64,000 bases of DNA, taken from positions 124,001 through 188,000 of the forward strand of contig JANYCZ010000029.1 of assembly GCA_025360015.1 (NCBI GenBank), given 5' to 3'. Origin of the DNA: Verrucomicrobiota bacterium. Lineage in GTDB: Bacteria; Verrucomicrobiota; Verrucomicrobiia; Verrucomicrobiales; Verrucomicrobiaceae. A program made the translations under genes and the position numbers. Under the pieces are notes generated by a model, which worked only from the letters and a program-made list of their open reading frames with translations, did not search any database and had not been told where the DNA came from. This document shows, piece by piece, positions 45,020 through 52,933 of the stretch. Position 1 is the stretch's first letter; every line of letters starts with the position of its first letter.

Positions 45020-45634
45020 ATGGAATTTTCTAAACACCGCCTGGGGCAGTTGATCGTCGTTTCCGGGCCGTCCGGTACCGGCAAAACGACGCTGGCACGG
45101 AAAGTGTGTGACCGCGGCGAGGCCATCTTTTCCGTCTCCTGCACCACACGTGCCCCCAGGGCGGGCGAGGTTGACGGAAAGGATTATTTTTTCCTGACTG
45201 AGGAGGACTTCGTGGCGCGGGCGGAGCGCGGGGAGCTGTTTGAATACGCCCGCGTGCATGGCCGGCTTTACGGCACGCTGAAGAGCTACGTGTATGAGAA
45301 TCTCCAGCGCGGGGTGGATGTGATCATGGACATCGACGTACAGGGTGCCATGCAGGTGCGCGCCTGCGAGGATGAACTGGTGAAGCGCTGCCTGCTGGAG
45401 ATTTTCGTGCTGCCACCGAGCCTGCAGGAACTGCGCAACCGCCTCTCCGGCCGCGCCACGGAAGATGCCGCAGCCTTTGAACTGCGCATGCAAAACGCAG
45501 CGGCAGAGATGGAGCACTGGAGCAAGTATGGCTACCTGCTCATCAGTGGCGAACGCGCAGACGATGCGCGTCGGTTTGATGCCATCCTTGAAGCCGGGCG
45601 GATGAGGACTGCCCTAATGATGCACGACCAATGA
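45020..45634 (+). CDS. gmk: guanylate kinase
   Basis: 204 residues from ATG 45020, the family length. GMP kinase phosphorylates GMP to GDP. The P-loop GPSGTGKT is at 16-23, and the GMP-binding part is SVSCTTRAPRAGEVDGKDYFF (the SxTTRxPRxGE motif) with GELFEYARVHGRLYGT and VIMDIDVQGAMQVR. It diverges from the oxidoreductase gene and sits just before the convergent amidase gene. Confidence 0.96.
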   Translation: MEFSKHRLGQLIVVSGPSGTGKTTLARKVCDRGEAIFSVSCTTRAPRAGEVDGKDYFFLTEEDFVARAERGELFEYARVHGRLYGTLKSYVYENLQRGVDVIMDIDVQGAMQVRACEDELVKRCLLEIFVLPPSLQELRNRLSGRATEDAAAFELRMQNAAAEMEHWSKYGYLLISGERADDARRFDAILEAGRMRTALMMHDQ

Positions 45635-45647
45635 CTGGCTCAGTCAT

Positions 45648-46421
45648 TCATGACTGCACCAGCCCCGCATCCTTCAGCGCAGGAAATTGGCCACGCCATT
45701 GGCCCACAATGGCCGGATCAATCTTCGCGCTCACGACACGCTCCTGCTCTGCGGCGTCCGCAATCACCAGTCCATGCGGATCCACCACGATGCTCCGGCC
45801 GGTGTAGGTGAAGTCGGGATCGGTGCCGCAACGGTTGACGCCGATGACGTAGGCGAGGTTTTCGATGGCGCGGGCCTGGAGCAGCGAGATCCAATGATGG
45901 ATGCGCTTCACCGGCCACGCGGCGATGTAGATCAACACTTCAGCTCCGGCGTGGATGGCATCGCGGGCGAGTTCGGGAAAGCGCAGATCGTAGCAGATGA
46001 GCGGGGCGATGCGCAGGCCCTGCCATTCGAAAAGGCAAACACCCTGGCCTGCGACATGGACTTGCTTCTCCCCGCCCAGGGTGAAGGGATAATTCTTCGT
46101 GTAGCGGCAAAGCAGAGTGCCATCCGGAGCGATGGCGAGAGATTGATTCATGCCCCGGCCATCACTTCTCTGCGTCACCAGCCCACCGATGACACAGCTT
46201 TGGTACTGCGCGGCCATTTCGCGCAGGAACTGCTCGGTGGGACCCTGCTCAGGCTCCGCAGTGACGGCTAGGTTCATGCTAAAGCCCGTGGCAAAGGTTT
46301 CAGGCAGGACAATGAGTGATCCAGGCGACGGATCGGCGCTGGCAATCAATTGACGCGCCTTGGCATGGTTCGCAGAGCGGTCTTCCCAGATAGAATCGAT
46401 TTGGACGAGATGTACATTCAT
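45648..46421 (-). CDS. nitrilase-family amidohydrolase (omega-amidase-like)
   Basis: 257 residues. The Glu-Lys-Cys triad of the carbon-nitrogen hydrolase family is present: Glu in VLPETFATGF, Lys in RYTKNYPFTLGGE, Cys in LICYDLRFPELAR. The FATGFS and CYDLRFP wording is typical of YafV/omega-amidase (hydrolysis of alpha-ketoglutaramate or alpha-ketosuccinamate). The ATG overlaps the MFS gene stop by ATGA. Co-transcription with a transporter hints at use of an imported amide, which is inference. Confidence 0.88.
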   Translation of the reverse strand: MNVHLVQIDSIWEDRSANHAKARQLIASADPSPGSLIVLPETFATGFSMNLAVTAEPEQGPTEQFLREMAAQYQSCVIGGLVTQRSDGRGMNQSLAIAPDGTLLCRYTKNYPFTLGGEKQVHVAGQGVCLFEWQGLRIAPLICYDLRFPELARDAIHAGAEVLIYIAAWPVKRIHHWISLLQARAIENLAYVIGVNRCGTDPDFTYTGRSIVVDPHGLVIADAAEQERVVSAKIDPAIVGQWRGQFPALKDAGLVQS

Positions 46422-47683
46422 AGACGTTCTTGCCGTGCGCCCGGACGCAGGCGGTCGGTGGATTCAGAGTTGCTGCGGGCGCGGACACCGATGAAGCAGC
46501 TGGCGGAAAGGATGGTGATGCCGCAGACGATGGCAAAGGCGTCGAACGACATGACCTTGATCATGGCGAAAGCCAGGGAAGGGGCGATGAGGCCGCGCAC
46601 ACCGGTGAGAAAAGTATGCACGCTCATGTACTCGGCGACGGCATGCTTGGAGGCGAGCTTGGTGACCCACAGCGCCCAGGTGACGTTGCCACCCGCATTG
46701 GCCATGCCCCAAAAAGCCATGCCCAGCGTCCACCAGAAGAGATTGTGACCCAGATAAAAACACAGGATGCCGGCAGCGAAGAAGACATTGAGCACAGCGC
46801 GCACGGTGAAAAGATGGAAGCGGTCATAGACCAGCCCCCAGGGATAGGAAAACACGACGCGCGCGAGCACCGGGACCACACCGGTGATCCACGCGACATC
46901 GAACTCGCTTAGGTTGATGCCATGGCGGGGATTAGCGAGGTATTCGACGAAGAGGCATGCTGCGGCGAGATTGCCAATGCCCATCATCATCCAGGAGATG
47001 AGCAGCGTGCGGAAATCGCGATCCTCCCGCACCCAGCGCATGGAACTCCAAAGGCTGGTGCTGGAATTCTCCGGTGCCTCCCACGGAATGATCGGCAGGC
47101 CATAGGTCCAGAAGCCTGAGATGAAGCTGCTGGCGGCGAAGGCCCACAGCAGCCAGACATAGTTCCCGACGTTCCAGCCGAGCAGTTTGCCGCCCACAAA
47201 ACCAAAGCACACGGCGGCAGCCGCCCGCGTGACTCCGGTGACCGCATACAGCTTGCCGCGTTTTTCGGCGGGGTAGTTGATGCGGTAAATCTGCGTCATC
47301 AGCGGGATCTGCATGGTCAGACAGAACAAGCCGAAACTCAGCCCCCCAATGTAAAGCAGAGGGCTGGTTGGAAACGCCGCTGAAACCGCCATGCAGCCAC
47401 CGCCCAGCAGTTGCACCTTCGCCGCCGTGCGTGCGATGGTGCTTCTGGCCCGCAGCAGGAGCGGCACCACAAACAAGCTGGCCACCATGCCGCCGCTGGT
47501 GGCGCTGAGGAAAACGGACTTTGCCACATCCCCCATGTGAAAAACCCGCACGGCGATGAGCATGCCGAAGGTCGCGGTCAGGGTGTCGATGACCCCCGAG
47601 GGGATCGAGCGCCACAGCTCGTTGCGCAAGGTCCGGGAGGTGATGGCATCGGCTTCGGTCACGCAGGCTATTCGCATGAACAA
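46418..47683 (-). CDS. MFS transporter
   Basis: 421 residues with 11-12 hydrophobic segments and the usual two six-helix halves. Between helices 2 and 3 is a basic loop (LLLRARSTIARTAAK). Motifs are weak, so substrate cannot be called. It is upstream of and overlaps the amidase gene by 4 bases on the same strand. Confidence 0.8.
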   Translation of the reverse strand: MFMRIACVTEADAITSRTLRNELWRSIPSGVIDTLTATFGMLIAVRVFHMGDVAKSVFLSATSGGMVASLFVVPLLLRARSTIARTAAKVQLLGGGCMAVSAAFPTSPLLYIGGLSFGLFCLTMQIPLMTQIYRINYPAEKRGKLYAVTGVTRAAAAVCFGFVGGKLLGWNVGNYVWLLWAFAASSFISGFWTYGLPIIPWEAPENSSTSLWSSMRWVREDRDFRTLLISWMMMGIGNLAAACLFVEYLANPRHGINLSEFDVAWITGVVPVLARVVFSYPWGLVYDRFHLFTVRAVLNVFFAAGILCFYLGHNLFWWTLGMAFWGMANAGGNVTWALWVTKLASKHAVAEYMSVHTFLTGVRGLIAPSLAFAMIKVMSFDAFAIVCGITILSASCFIGVRARSNSESTDRLRPGARQERL

Positions 47684-47729
47684 AGATGCGCGTCCAGCAC
47701 GGAGGCGGGACGCGCATCAGAGAAGATCA

Positions 47730-47757
47730 AAAACAGGCGAGGCTGTGGCCTCGCGCC
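47730..47757 (-). terminator. Rho-independent terminator
   Basis: On the minus strand the stem GCGAGGC / GCCTCGC (loop CACA) is followed by a five-T run. It begins 7 bases past the stop of the GYF_2 gene and separates it from the MFS gene. Confidence 0.65.
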
Positions 47758-47760
47758 GCA

Positions 47761-48027
47761 TCAGGCGGCTTTCTTGGCCTTCTTGGTTGCAGGAGCCTTG
47801 GCGGCTGGTGCTGCTGCTGCCTTGGCGGCGGGCTTCTTCACCAGCTTTGGCTCAGGCATCGGGACGACGGTCAGCCATTCCTGATAATGAACCCAGCTTT
47901 CGCCGCCTTCATCACGCAGGTAGTCAGATGGAGTGAGGAGGCCGCGCTTCTGGAAATCGAGGATTTCTTTTTTGGCAAAGGGGCCAAATTCAACGAAGGC
48001 GCGGCTGAGGTAAACGAGGTCTTTCAT
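47761..48027 (-). CDS. GYF_2-domain protein with histone-like Lys/Ala tail
   Basis: 88 residues. Residues 1-52 are a GYF_2 (DUF4339) domain with its marks: FGPFAKKEILDFQKRGLL, YLRDEGGESWVHYQEWL. Residues ~60-88 are a basic Lys/Ala/Pro tail (KKPAAKAAAAPAAKAPATKK), as in histone H1 or AlgP-like proteins. GYF domains bind Pro-rich peptides; the tail could bind nucleic acid. A terminator follows and an inverted repeat lies upstream at 48087. Its own transcription unit. No named family for the whole protein. Confidence 0.75.
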   Translation of the reverse strand: MKDLVYLSRAFVEFGPFAKKEILDFQKRGLLTPSDYLRDEGGESWVHYQEWLTVVPMPEPKLVKKPAAKAAAAPAAKAPATKKAKKAA

Positions 48028-48086
48028 GGGTGTGTTTTTTTATGAGGTTGTAGGTTTAGGGGAGTGGGCCTTAGCATCACATAAGC

Positions 48087-48121
48087 TGTGGAACAAGCAG
48101 CAATCTTGCCACAGTTCCACA
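48087..48121. promoter_or_regulatory. inverted repeat in divergent intergenic region
   Basis: TGTGGAAC (48087-48094) and GTTCCACA (48114-48121) are perfect 8-base inverted arms separated by 19 bases, about 60 bases before the GYF_2 start and 100 before the gene at 48221. It may be an operator or an RNA hairpin. Confidence 0.35.
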
Positions 48122-48220
48122 AAATTCGGCTAGCGTTCCATGGAGCGGATTTTTTTTGCTTCAATCTAGCCATGTGCGCTTGCGGCACACGGTTCCGGCC
48201 TCTAGTTTATATGACAATTA

Positions 48221-49240
48221 ATGATTATTTGTCTCGAATCCTCCATCCTCGGCGGGTACCTTTCCAACGAAGTACCCGGTTTGGTCACAGGCGTGTTTCA
48301 TCTTGCGGGTCAAAATCAGCCCGTGCGTGTCGAATTGGTGGGCAATTTTCTGCGCGATATCGCTGGCTGCCGAGTGGACTTTCACAACCCGTTGCCGGAC
48401 GCCAATGAAGACCATGTGGATGCCATCTCAGCCATGCAGCATGGCTACAGCGGTCTGATGACCGCCTCCTCTCGCGTGGTGAAACTCCCGCGCCGCAGAT
48501 CACAGTCGAGCTCGGTTATGACTTTGCCTGAGCCGCCCGGGCTGAAAAACCTGCTTTTCTTCGAATGGTTCAATCAGGACCACCAGCGCATTCTGATCCA
48601 GTCCTGGCATCTGCAGTTGCGTGTGTCTTCGCCGCGCTGGCAGCTGACGAAAGACGAAGAGGCCGCTCTGCTGCGGCAGAACCGTGCCCGCCGGAAGCAT
48701 TTCCTGCTGGGTAACAGTCGCAATGCCAAATCCGCCGACGCTTTGCACAGTCCCGGGTTCGATGATCCCTTTCAGCCTGCCAAGCCGGGCAGCGATCCAT
48801 TCGGCGCGGTGAAGCGTGACCACGCAACCGAGCCTCCACGTAAAACGCCTGCCAGAGCCAAGGGCGGCGCAGATTTGGACCCCGTGGCACGTTCAGCGGC
48901 GCTGGCGAAGGAATTGCGCCGCTTTCAAAGCCTGCTCGTCTTCAATGAAGAGGTGCGCACCCGCCCCGCAGTCCTGCGTCTGCTCTCCACCGTGGCAGAT
49001 CTGGCCGCGCATCTCATCCACGTGCTGCGTCAGTTCGCGGAAGCGGAAAAAGATCAGTGGCAGTTTCTGGTAGTCGATCTTGAACAAAGCCTGCCCCTGT
49101 TTGCTGCGGCCCTCAATGCCACGGACAAGCTGGTGCAGCAGCATCCCCAGGGTGCAGACATGGAGTGGCTGGCCGGAGTACAGGCCAGCCTGCTGAACAT
49201 CGAGCTGCGCATGCGTGAGCTGCTGGGGCTGCTGCGCTGA
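48221..49240 (+). CDS. unknown-family protein A (paralogue of the gene at 56021)
   Basis: 339 residues, no signal peptide. I do not recognise a named family. The first ~150 residues align with the protein at 56021-57226: ILGGYLSN, VRVELVGNFLRDIAGC (match LRGNAWRDLAGC), FHNPLPD (FTNPTPS), LMTASSRVVKLP (ITASRQVKVD) and LLFFEWFNQDHQRILI (LYIEWFSEENGRVFI). After a Pro/Lys-rich linker (~175-225) comes a helical part rich in Leu (LRRFQSLLVFNEEVRTR to the end). The shared shape suggests a common ~150-residue domain plus variable helical tails. The gene leads into the 49289/49870 run. Confidence 0.7.
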   Translation: MIICLESSILGGYLSNEVPGLVTGVFHLAGQNQPVRVELVGNFLRDIAGCRVDFHNPLPDANEDHVDAISAMQHGYSGLMTASSRVVKLPRRRSQSSSVMTLPEPPGLKNLLFFEWFNQDHQRILIQSWHLQLRVSSPRWQLTKDEEAALLRQNRARRKHFLLGNSRNAKSADALHSPGFDDPFQPAKPGSDPFGAVKRDHATEPPRKTPARAKGGADLDPVARSAALAKELRRFQSLLVFNEEVRTRPAVLRLLSTVADLAAHLIHVLRQFAEAEKDQWQFLVVDLEQSLPLFAAALNATDKLVQQHPQGADMEWLAGVQASLLNIELRMRELLGLLR

Positions 49241-49288
49241 AAAGTGAGAGGGGGTTGATCCGCACAAGGCTTGCGTCTAGCATGCGGG

Positions 49289-49858
49289 ATGCGTCTTTCC
49301 CATTATGCCCTGGCTTTAACGATCATCCTCCTCGCCATCACCGGTTATCTGGCATGGGAGGCCCAGGAGGAGGCCAAAGGCGCGCGCAAAGAACTCGAAC
49401 TCGTGCGCAAGCAGCAGGCGGCCCATGAGATGGCCATGCCGCAGAAGCCCAGTACGGTGGCAGAACTGCCGCCAGCGCCTCCTGCACCGCTCCCCGCAGC
49501 TCCGCCCTTGTCTGGCAGCAATCTCATGCCAGGGACTCCCGCCTCGCTGCCCTCACCAGCACCCGCCGCCGCGCCGCTGACCGATCTGCAGAAGCAGCTC
49601 ATGGGCATGCCTGCATTTGCCAAGGTGATTGAATCCCACGATGACCAAGGCTTCGCCGTCATCAGTGCTGGCAGGAACAAGCAGCTTGCCAGCGGAATGA
49701 AATTCGATGTCCGCCGCGGCAATGGCCTGGTGGGCCGCGTGATCGTGGGGGATACCATTGAAGCTGCGGAAGCCGTGGTGGACATCGACACCTCCGTCAC
49801 GCTCCCTGGCGTTCACATTGAAACGGGTGACGAACTGATTCTGCCAGTCCGCAAATAA
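49289..49858 (+). CDS. single-anchor membrane protein with Pro-rich linker
   Basis: 189 residues from ATG 49289. A membrane helix occupies ~7-22, then a short coiled-coil-like stretch (EEAKGARKELELVRKQQ), a Pro/Ala-rich linker (~55-100), and a ~90-residue C-terminal domain with FAVISAGRNKQLASGMKFDVRRG and GDTIEAAEAVVDID. The latter recalls the small beta-rich domain of type IV pilus-associated or flagellar FlgT-like proteins, but not strongly. 48 bases after member A and 11 bases before the TlyA gene, probably one transcript. Confidence 0.55.
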   Translation: MRLSHYALALTIILLAITGYLAWEAQEEAKGARKELELVRKQQAAHEMAMPQKPSTVAELPPAPPAPLPAAPPLSGSNLMPGTPASLPSPAPAAAPLTDLQKQLMGMPAFAKVIESHDDQGFAVISAGRNKQLASGMKFDVRRGNGLVGRVIVGDTIEAAEAVVDIDTSVTLPGVHIETGDELILPVRK

Positions 49859-49869
49859 CGATCCTCCAG

Positions 49870-50607
49870 ATGCCGCGTGAACGTCTTGATCTCGCCTTGG
49901 TGAAGCTCGGCATCGTGCCCTCGCGTGAGCAGGCCAAACGGCTGATCATGGCCGGTGAGGTCAGTGTGCTGGGCAAACGAATCACCCAGCCGGGCTGTCT
50001 GATTAACGAACTCCAGCAGATCGTCGTGCGAGAGCGGCCCAGGTTCGTCAGCCGTGGTGGTTTGAAGCTTGAGGGGGCGCTCAAGCATTTTAACATCGAT
50101 GTCACCGGCATGACCGCTCTCGACGTCGGGGCGTCCACCGGAGGATTCACCGATTGCCTGCTGCAGCGTGGTGCACTGAAAGTCTTTGCCTTCGATGTCG
50201 GCACCAATCAACTCGCCTGGAAAATGCGCAGTGATCCCCGGGTAATTTCGCGGGAGCAGTTCAATCTCCGCCACATGCGCCCGGAAGACGTGGGGCAGGA
50301 GGTGGACATCCTGGTGGCCGATCTCTCCTTCATCTCACTTACTTTGGTGCTGCCTGCGGTGCTGCAGGTGCTGCGGCCGGGTGGTCAGGCGCTCGTTTTG
50401 ATCAAGCCTCAGTTCGAGCTGTCGCGTGAGGAAGTCGGCAAGGGGGGCATTGTGCGTGAGCCAGAGCTGCACGTCAAAGCCTGCGCGCGAATTGAAGAGT
50501 TTGTACGCTCGCAGCCCACCCTGGAATGGCGCGGCATGATTGAGTCCTCCATCCAGGGGACGGATGGCAATCGCGAGTTTCTAGCTTGGTTTGGCAGGCA
50601 GAGTTGA
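49870..50607 (+). CDS. tlyA: TlyA-family rRNA 2'-O-methyltransferase
   Basis: 245 residues: an N-terminal S4 RNA-binding domain (1-60, RLDLALVKLGIVPSREQAKRLI) and a Rossmann SAM-binding domain with ALDVGASTGGFTDCLL. The catalytic Lys-Asp-Lys-Glu set can be traced as Lys in LKLEGAL, Asp in DVGAS, Lys in LIKPQFE and Glu in the PQFEL stretch. TlyA proteins methylate ribose 2'-OH of C1409 in 16S and C1920 in 23S rRNA. Good family length. Confidence 0.9.
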   Translation: MPRERLDLALVKLGIVPSREQAKRLIMAGEVSVLGKRITQPGCLINELQQIVVRERPRFVSRGGLKLEGALKHFNIDVTGMTALDVGASTGGFTDCLLQRGALKVFAFDVGTNQLAWKMRSDPRVISREQFNLRHMRPEDVGQEVDILVADLSFISLTLVLPAVLQVLRPGGQALVLIKPQFELSREEVGKGGIVREPELHVKACARIEEFVRSQPTLEWRGMIESSIQGTDGNREFLAWFGRQS

Positions 50608-50699
50608 GTCCCAAGAAACTGAAATAAGCGGCTCAGGTCCTAAATTCTCACTTATGAGACGCTTATTCGGTTATTTTACAGAAAATCTACAATTTAAGG

Positions 50700-50728
50700 T
50701 TGCAGCGTTGCAATAATTATCATAAAAT
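50700..50728 (+). promoter_or_regulatory. sigma70-like promoter for the pilin-like gene
   Basis: TTGCAG (50700-50705) and TAAAAT (50723-50728) are 17 bases apart in an AT-rich stretch, 22 bases before the ATG at 50751. It lies in a 143-base gap after the TlyA gene. Confidence 0.5.
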
Positions 50729-50750
50729 ACCATCATTGATAAAAGCAGCC

Positions 50751-51173
50751 ATGAAAACCTTCACACACATTTCCACTCACCGCCGAATCCGCTCTGCGTT
50801 CAGTCTTTTCGAGGTTTTGATGGTTATCGCCATTCTTGGAGTGCTGGTTGGCATGGCTGTGCCGATGATGAGTCAGAGCGATGCGGTTTATGCCGCTCGG
50901 GACCGTCGCAATGCCCAAGAGCTATGCTCCACCTGCATGATGGCCCAAGCGGCAGATTTGAATTTTGTGCAGGATGACAGCGTCATCAACACCGTGCATG
51001 CCATCGTGCGTGGTGGCATGACAGTGCGTGGCGCGATGCGGGGCCGGGTTTTTGTGGTTCCAGGCCTCAGCGAAGAAGACATTCAAGGTGCCGCGAAATA
51101 CCTGCAGGTGCGGGATGGTCAGTTGCTGTACACCAACACCGCAGCCTCTGCCCCCGGAGATCAGCGGTTGTAG
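50751..51173 (+). CDS. prepilin-like (type IV pilin/pseudopilin N-terminus) protein
   Basis: 140 residues from ATG 50751. The leader has the type IV prepilin pattern: a basic segment (THRRIRSA), then FSLFEVLMVIAILGVLVGMAVPMM, with Glu5 of the mature helix. The -1 residue is Ala rather than the usual Gly. A C-terminal region of ~75 residues has AARDRRNAQELC and two Cys (LCSTC). It resembles GspG/H-like or ComG pseudopilins of Verrucomicrobia. No assembly ATPase or PilD is adjacent. Confidence 0.8.
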   Translation: MKTFTHISTHRRIRSAFSLFEVLMVIAILGVLVGMAVPMMSQSDAVYAARDRRNAQELCSTCMMAQAADLNFVQDDSVINTVHAIVRGGMTVRGAMRGRVFVVPGLSEEDIQGAAKYLQVRDGQLLYTNTAASAPGDQRL

Positions 51174-51259
51174 CGATCACCTCGCAGGCCTGTATGCGCA
51201 CTTGATTTGCCACGTATTTACCTTGCCTGCGGGCATCGTTACCACCAGCTTGAGGCTTC

Positions 51260-51667
51260 ATGAATTCTTCTTTCCTCAAAAAGAACTGGTACTTTTTCAC
51301 CCCGGCGATCATTCTCATCATTCCGGTGCTGATGGTGGTTTTTTGCACCGTCAATTATGGCTACTCCATTCCTGACTCCATCAATGCGGTGTTTCATGTG
51401 GGCTCCACCAGCACGCGCTACTCCATGGGATTTTCGGAACGAAAATTCAAGTCAGTGCAGGTCGGCATGGACGGGAGGTCGGTTTTCAACACGGTCAAAA
51501 ACCCGATGGAGGGCAATGATCCCGGCGCTGATGTGGCCAGCTGGCGCTACAGCCTCCCTGGCAGCGGCGCGGGTTATTACCATGAGCGCACCATTGTTTT
51601 GGCGAAGGATAAAAGTGGTGTCCCGCGGGTCAAACAGCTCATCAGTCGTTTTCACACGGCGAATTGA
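51260..51667 (+). CDS. small membrane-anchored hypothetical protein
   Basis: 135 residues with one hydrophobic helix (about 13-32, FFTPAIILIIPVLMVVFC). The rest is soluble: VGSTSTRYSMGFSERKFKSV, GAGYYHERTIVLAKDKSG. No family recognised. It sits 86 bases after the pilin-like gene and 30 before the LysM lipoprotein, with which it may be transcribed. Confidence 0.5.
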   Translation: MNSSFLKKNWYFFTPAIILIIPVLMVVFCTVNYGYSIPDSINAVFHVGSTSTRYSMGFSERKFKSVQVGMDGRSVFNTVKNPMEGNDPGADVASWRYSLPGSGAGYYHERTIVLAKDKSGVPRVKQLISRFHTAN

Positions 51668-51697
51668 TTCACTCGCAAAAGTGGCGCATTCTCCCGC

Positions 51698-52210
51698 ATG
51701 AATCAGTTCACGTCATTTCTGTGCAAAGCCTGCCTGGCCATCCCGCTGCTGCTGCTGGCTGCGTGTGAAAATTCCTCGCACATCAAGGGGCTGCCCAAAG
51801 ACCTGCCGGTCATCAATCTGCATGGTTCACCGGACACACCGGCCCATAGCCTGGGGCATGCGGACTATCCTTTCGCGGACAACGGCGACTATAAAAGCGA
51901 CTGGGCTGCCGAGGGCGGGCAGGGCTCTGGCATGGACTATTCTTCCTGGCGCTCCTCCCATGGCGGTTCGTCCTCACACGGTTCTGCCAAGAAAAAGACT
52001 TCCTCGAAAACCTCAAAAACATCCTCTAAAACCGCTTCCAAATCCGGCGGCAAGAGTGCCCACAAAGGCGGCTCCTACACCATCAAAAGCGGAGACAACC
52101 TGGGTGCCATCGCACGCAAGAACGGCACCACGGTGGCAAAGATCAAGGCGGCGAACGGCTTGTCTTCCGACAGCATCCGCGCGGGCAGAACGCTTAAAAT
52201 TCCCAAGTGA
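51698..52210 (+). CDS. LysM-domain lipoprotein
   Basis: 170 residues. Type II signal peptide with lipobox LLAAC (Cys23). Residues ~84-122 are Ser/Lys/Gly-rich low complexity ([18 protein letters not shown]). The C-terminal LysM domain (126-169) is complete: [18 protein letters not shown] and [19 protein letters not shown]. LysM binds the glycan backbone of peptidoglycan, so this lipoprotein should tether to the wall. Its stop overlaps the amidase start by 4 bases (GTGA), which couples the two. Confidence 0.9.
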   Translation: MNQFTSFLCKACLAIPLLLLAACENSSHIKGLPKDLPVINLHGSPDTPAHSLGHADYPFADNGDYKSDWAAEGGQGSGMDYSSWRSSHGGSSSHGSAKKKTSSKTSKTSSKTASKSGGKSAHKGGSYTIKSGDNLGAIARKNGTTVAKIKAANGLSSDSIRAGRTLKIPK

Positions 52211-52830
52211 CCTTGCACCCGCGCCTTTCACGCATCGCGGCTTGGGGTCTGTTGCTGATCATGGGCTGCGCAGCGGCTGAGGCGGCAGCGGAACCGCTGC
52301 GGTTTTCCACGGTGGTGATTGATGCGGGCCACGGCGGCAAGGACGGCGGCTCCGTCTGGAACAAATTGATCGAAAAAAAGCTCTGCCTGGATGTCGCGAA
52401 ACGCGTGGAAACGGCTCTGAAATCGAAAGGCCTCAAGACCGTCATGACCCGGCGTACTGACACCTTTGTAGAGCTCGAACAAAGGGCACGCATCGCCAAC
52501 CGTGTGTCCTCGTCCGTCTTTCTCAGCATTCATTTCAATGGCTGTCGCAAAACCACCATTTCTGGTGCGGAGGTGTATTACCGCAGCCCGCGCGGCAAAT
52601 CGCTGGCCGTGGCCATCAACCGTACGCTCAAAAGCGGGATCGCAGGCAGCCCGCGCGGCATTTTTCATGCCGACTTCAAAGTGCTGCGGGAGACCCAAAT
52701 GCCCGCCGTACTCGTGGAATGCGGTTATCTCAGCAACAAGCGCGAGGCCCTGCGCTGCGCTGATCCTGCGCACCGTCAGAAGCTGGCCGCTGCCATTGTC
52801 AGCGGTCTGCTGGCGGTCCGGCCGAAGTGA
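52207..52830 (+). CDS. N-acetylmuramoyl-L-alanine amidase (Amidase_3)
   Basis: 207 residues from GTG 52207, with a lipobox-like or hydrophobic leader ([12 protein letters not shown]). The Zn2+-amidase motifs are clear: [10 protein letters not shown] (His42), Glu56 in NKLIEKKL, His109 in LSIHFNG, and catalytic Glu171 in LVECGYLSN. It cleaves MurNAc-L-Ala bonds, as AmiA/B/C do in cell separation. No regulatory helix insert is obvious, so it may lack autoinhibition. Coupled to the LysM lipoprotein, which could target it to peptidoglycan (inference). Confidence 0.93.
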   Translation: MTLHPRLSRIAAWGLLLIMGCAAAEAAAEPLRFSTVVIDAGHGGKDGGSVWNKLIEKKLCLDVAKRVETALKSKGLKTVMTRRTDTFVELEQRARIANRVSSSVFLSIHFNGCRKTTISGAEVYYRSPRGKSLAVAINRTLKSGIAGSPRGIFHADFKVLRETQMPAVLVECGYLSNKREALRCADPAHRQKLAAAIVSGLLAVRPK

Positions 52831-52933
52831 CTGCCAGCACAGCTTTCATTTCTTTTGAAACTTCACATGTGCGAGGCATCCGCGTGGCATTTGACGAAGC
52901 CCCTGCCGTGGTGGATGGAATACCCAGATTTCC

